A stretch of DNA of 52,445 nt, from NCBI RefSeq assembly GCF_001316435.1, contig NZ_JXLL01000012.1, positions 1 to 52,445 on the forward strand, given 5' to 3'. Origin of the DNA: Caloranaerobacter sp. TR13. GTDB taxonomy: Bacteria > Bacillota > Clostridia > Tissierellales > Thermohalobacteraceae. Made by a program: the position numbers and the translations under genes. The notes beneath the pieces were generated by a model, which saw only the letters and a program-made list of their open reading frames with translations, was not told the origin of the DNA and did no database searches. This document shows positions 48,121-52,445 of this stretch, one piece after another (the first letter of the stretch is position 1; every line of letters begins with the position of its first letter).

Positions 48121-51100
48121 GTTTTATATTAACTATGTGGAATGTAAATGTATAACTATTGGAAATTCCATGACATCATCATCACGTTTTATATTAACTA
48201 TGTGGAATGTAAATGACACAACCGATAAATATATAGCTGGTGATGATGATGTTTTATATTAACTATGTGGAATGTAAATTTATTCTTTTTAAACTTTTCA
48301 TATTCTTTCTCTCTTTCGTTTTATATTAACTATGTGGAATGTAAATAAGCGTTTCTGTTCTGTATTCTGCTAAAATCTTAAGGTTTTATATTAACTATGT
48401 GGAATGTAAATGTATTTGTCCATACTGCCATACATAGTTCATCATCTAAGTTTTATATTAACTATGTGGAATGTAAATTTCTATAATATTCATCTTGCAA
48501 TTCAAATATCAAATTGTTTTATATTAACTATGTGGAATGTAAATCTTTTCTTTTAGGAATTGCAGAATACCAACTACAATAGTTTTATATTAACTATGTG
48601 GAATGTAAATGTAGAAATTGTTGAGGGACAAGCACCGTTACAAGTAGGTTTTATATTAACTATGTGGAATGTAAATAATTCAACGTCTTACTAGTCAAAG
48701 TAACATCAATCAAGTTTTATATTAACTATGTGGAATGTAAATAACTGCTTAATACTCCAATTGTGCTTATATGAATTGTTTTATATTAACTATGTGGAAT
48801 GTAAATCCCAACCGACGCTATTAACATTGTTCGTATCTCATAGTTTTATATTAACTATGTGGAATGTAAATGCATAATAGTCGACAATAACATCTACATT
48901 TAAAGTATAGTTTTATATTAACTATGTGGAATGTAAATCATAATGCGAAAGTATAAAGTGGTCCATGATTAAGGGTTTTATATTAACTATGTGGAATGTA
49001 AATGGAGCTAGCGTGTCGGCAATTCTTACAACTTCCCTAGTTTTATATTAACTATGTGGAATGTAAATTATAATGCATAGGTGGTGATATAATGCCGGTA
49101 TTCTATGTTTTATATTAACTATGTGGAATGTAAATGGAATTACGTTAGAGCAAGAAGTACAAGCGAAATTAGTTTTATATTAACTATGTGGAATGTAAAT
49201 CGTTGTTGCAATTCTGGTACTGCTATATATTTAAGGACGTTTTATATTAACTATGTGGAATGTAAATGATGTGTATTATGTAGAAGTAGATAATGAAGAA
49301 ATGGGTTTTATATTAACTATGTGGAATGTAAATAATTGTTTTTCTACTTCTTCCGCATAAGGTAACATTTTAGTTTTATATTAACTATGTGGAATGTAAA
49401 TCCGCTAAAATCAATCATTCTTACCCCTCTTTTCCTTTGTTTTATATTAACTATGTGGAATGTAAATTTCTAGTTGTTCCTTTTTCTTCGTCTATTTCTA
49501 TTCGTTTTATATTAACTATGTGGAATGTAAATTTTGGCGGCTCAAACATTTTAATTCTTTCAATAGCAAGTTTTATATTAACTATGTGGAATGTAAATAG
49601 CGAATATTGACAATACGCTTATGACTCAATCTAATCGTTTTATATTAACTATGTGGAATGTAAATCAGCCTTTTCGTGAAGATCATCTCTCATTACTCCA
49701 GTTGTTTTATATTAACTATGTGGAATGTAAATGGGTAAAATCTTATCCTTATTCCTTCTATTGTCCCGGTTTTATATTAACTATGTGGAATGTAAATTTG
49801 CATTTTTTACACTCTTTAAATTTTGAATATTTAAGGTTTTATATTAACTATGTGGAATGTAAATAAACTTCTCGCAATTCTTGCTATACTAACATTTTGA
49901 TAAGTTTTATATTAACTATGTGGAATGTAAATTACGCTGAACAAGACTATGATGTAAATACAATAGTTCGTTTTATATTAACTATGTGGAATGTAAATTT
50001 ACAACTATAAGAAGCAATTGCTAGAATTTTTTTGCGTTTTATATTAACTATGTGGAATGTAAATATTATTGCATCATGGAAATAGTTGAAAGAAGAATAG
50101 ACGTTTTATATTAACTATGTGGAATGTAAATCATTATATTAAGAATGTTTATAATGGAAAAGAATACGTTTTATATTAACTATGTGGAATGTAAATGCGA
50201 AGCCTCTAAACGTGGCAAAAGGGCAAAGAAAAAGTTTTATATTAACTATGTGGAATGTAAATAGGGCAAGCTGTGGAAATATATAATATAACGAATAAAG
50301 CGTTTTATATTAACTATGTGGAATGTAAATCTAAAAAGAATTGACAATTGTACGAACAAATGTTATAAGTTTTATATTAACTATGTGGAATGTAAATTGA
50401 AGATTTTTTGAAATTCACTTGTATGAGCAAGAGCGTTTTATATTAACTATGTGGAATGTAAATTCGTTATTTATCATGTATTTTATATACTTATTTCTTT
50501 GTTTTATATTAACTATGTGGAATGTAAATTCATAATTTTCACTCATAGTTTCTTTGTCTTGTGCTGTTTTATATTAACTATGTGGAATGTAAATTATCAT
50601 TGGGGTGCAGGAAAAACAATGCCTTTAGACCCAGTTTTATATTAACTATGTGGAATGTAAATGTTCTATGCTCAAGCTATTTTTTAAATTATCCCTTTGT
50701 TTTATATTAACTATGTGGAATGTAAATGGACAAGCTATAGAAATATATAATATAACGAATAAAGGTTTTATATTAACTATGTGGAATGTAAATTACCATA
50801 TCAACACTATACAAAGTAATACGCCCCCCAGAGTTTTATATTAACTATGTGGAATGTAAATGATGTAAGTGTGGTAAGTAATTATTATGATGATTATAGT
50901 TTTATATTAACTATGTGGAATGTAAATATGTTTCCTGTATTACCCGCTAAGTCTTTAATACCTTGTTTTATATTAACTATGTGGAATGTAAATGAAGAAT
51001 TATTGGAAGAATTAGAAGAATTGGAAGGGTTTTATATTAACTATGTGGAATGTAAATTCAAAAAATACACAGGTTATTTTCACACGACCCCCACCGTTTT

Positions 51101-52445
51101 ATATTAACTATGTGGAATGTAAATTTAGAAAATCCGGAGGAACTAAAAGTTAAGGTATCTGTCGTTTTATATTAACTATGTGGAATGTAAATGTCGAAAT
51201 TGTTGAGGGACAAGCACCTGTTACAGTAGTTTTATATTAACTATGTGGAATGTAAATCATGACTTTGTCAGGTTTTTTCTCAAGATATTCAAAGTTTTAT
51301 ATTAACTATGTGGAATGTAAATCATGACTTTGTCAGGTTTTTTCTCAAGATATTCAAAGTTTTATATTAACTATGTGGAATGTAAATGCTGATCTTATTG
51401 GTTTATTACTCCAGGTGCGTAAAGAAGTTTTATATTAACTATGTGGAATGTAAATCATGACTTTGTCAGGTTTTTTCTCAAGATATTCAAAGTTTTATAT
51501 TAACTATGTGGAATGTAAATGCTGATCTTATTGGTTTATTACTCCAGGTGCGTAAAGAAGTTTTATATTAACTATGTGGAATGTAAATAGTATCGGATTT
51601 ATATTGCTAAAAGTGTAGGAGATAGTTTTATATTAACTATGTGGAATGTAAATAGATGGGAAAGACATGAAGAATTAAAGGTGATAGAAGTTTTATATTA
51701 ACTATGTGGAATGTAAATAGTATCGGATTTATATTGCTAAAAGTGTAGGAGATAGTTTTATATTAACTATGTGGAATGTAAATAGATGGGAAAGACATGA
51801 AGAATTAAAGGTGATAGAAGTTTTATATTAACTATGTGGAATGTAAATTAAATTCTTCGTTTAGTTTTTCAATATCTTCTTGTGTGTTTTATATTAACTA
51901 TGTGGAATGTAAATCTACTTCTAAAAAACTATCTGTCAAATGAAGTTCATCGTTTTATATTAACTATGTGGAATGTAAATGGGTAAAAAAAAGGTTTATA
52001 AGTAGTACAAATTATGGCCAGTTTTATATTAACTATGTGGAATGTAAATGAAATTCTTCGTTTAGTTTTTCAATATCTTCTTGTGTGTTTTATATTAACT
52101 ATGTGGAATGTAAATCTACTTCTAAAAAACTATCTGTCAAATGAAGTTCATCGTTTTATATTAACTATGTGGAATGTAAATGGGTAAAAAAAAGGTTTAT
52201 AAGTAGTACAAATTATGGCCAGTTTTATATTAACTATGTGGAATGTAAATGGCGCTCCTGCTTCTTCTTCAAGTATATCTGGGTCAGTTTTATATTAACT
52301 ATGTGGAATGTAAATGAATTTTTATGATGTTTTACAGAGCTTAACCAACCTGCGTTTTATATTAACTATGTGGAATGTAAATGTGGTCTATTGTAGAATC
52401 TTCTTGATATTTCTCTGGGTCGTTTTATATTAACTATGTGGAATG
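48121..52445 (+). CRISPR. Type I-B CRISPR array, 65 full repeats plus one partial, running off the window
   Basis: The repeat is 29 bp (begins GTTTTATATTAAC, ends TGGAATGTAAAT). All copies read are identical. The last is cut at 24 bases by the window end. Spacers are 35-40 bp and variable. The first repeat (48121-48149) abuts the leader. Near-identical spacer pairs (S8/S47, S33/S40) and tandem duplications (51258-52250) are described in the findings. The apparent ORFs inside the array are read-through of the repeat. Confidence 0.99.
51258..52250 (+). repeat. Tandem duplicated spacer-repeat blocks in the array
   Basis: Spacers 48-62 read A A B A B C D C D E F G E' F G. The blocks are A (65 bp), AB x2 (133 bp each), CD x2 (130 bp each) and EFG x2 (201 bp each), directly adjacent. 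E and E' differ only in the first base (T at 51849, G at 52050). The order shows duplication by unequal recombination or slippage and not independent acquisition. Confidence 0.95.

Noticed and set aside
49389-51107. Open frames of 64-86 codons inside the CRISPR array (reading FYINYVECK / FILTMWNVN)
   Set aside because: They are translations of the repeat unit; the repeated peptides are the 29-bp repeat in different frames.

Overview
The window comes from an AT-rich, endospore-forming, low-GC Gram-positive bacterium, most likely a member of class Clostridia. The gene order tuf / S10-spc-alpha / ecfA1A2T / truA / rplM-rpsI / cwlD is the Firmicutes order. CwlD, an alpha/beta-type SASP and a YtaF/MntP-like protein point to sporulation. 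An L14e-like KOW protein between map and infA is a clostridial arrangement. I cannot name the species.

Layout. (1) 1-20270: the last codons of tuf, a structured leader, then an almost unbroken translation super-operon: rpsJ to rpsE, rpmD, rplO, secY, adk, map, KOW gene, infA, rpmJ, rpsM, rpsK, rpsD, rpoA, rplQ. After a terminator come the ECF vitamin-transporter module (ecfA1, ecfA2, ecfT) and truA. A strong promoter with an L13-type leader then drives rplM-rpsI. Several short genes sit here (rpmD with a TTG start, rpmJ with a GTG start). (2) 20270-29500: cwlD, a Memo-AMMECR1 fusion, an intergenic cluster of DnaA boxes, an Amidase_6 protein, a polar amino-acid ABC transporter, psuG, an MscS channel, a short MltG-like protein and a DNA-deoxyinosine glycosylase. 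(3) 29500-38260: accessory and stress genes. These are an orphan TPR protein with a 37-codon ORF behind it, an L,D-transpeptidase, crcB/fluC with DUF190, ferritin, SASP, an MntP-like exporter divergent from an MntR-like regulator, and a split feo system (feoA, feoB GTPase, feoB membrane part). Two DtxR/IdeR-like boxes lie in front of feoA. (4) 38260-52445: a complete type I-B (Tneap-like) CRISPR-Cas locus, with a WYL regulator, cas6, cas8b/cst1, cas7/cst2, cas5, cas3, cas4, cas1, cas2, a 400-bp leader and an array that runs off the window (65 full 29-bp repeats plus one partial, 65 spacers).

How parts work together. The first 20 kb is the growth-coupled translation core. The 33.5-38.3 kb stretch is a metal-homeostasis neighbourhood: ferritin storage, MntP-like efflux, Feo import and a DtxR/MntR-family sensor. 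The regulator keeps the Mn-type ligand set except that the His77 position is Asn. The CRISPR locus has all adaptation and interference genes in one direction. Its spacer record is the most informative part. Two pairs of spacers target the same place in diverged phage genes, with codon-respecting differences. The leader-distal part holds contiguous tandem duplications in the pattern A AB AB CD CD EFG E'FG.

I did not find a clearly new multi-gene system. The best candidates for new biology are the DnaA-box cluster away from a visible dnaA, a roughly 33-nt intergenic motif present three times (including in the CRISPR leader), the metal-regulator variant with its operators, the same-site spacer pairs, and the orphan TPR protein with its small downstream ORF. 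All family assignments come from reading the sequence, without database searches.
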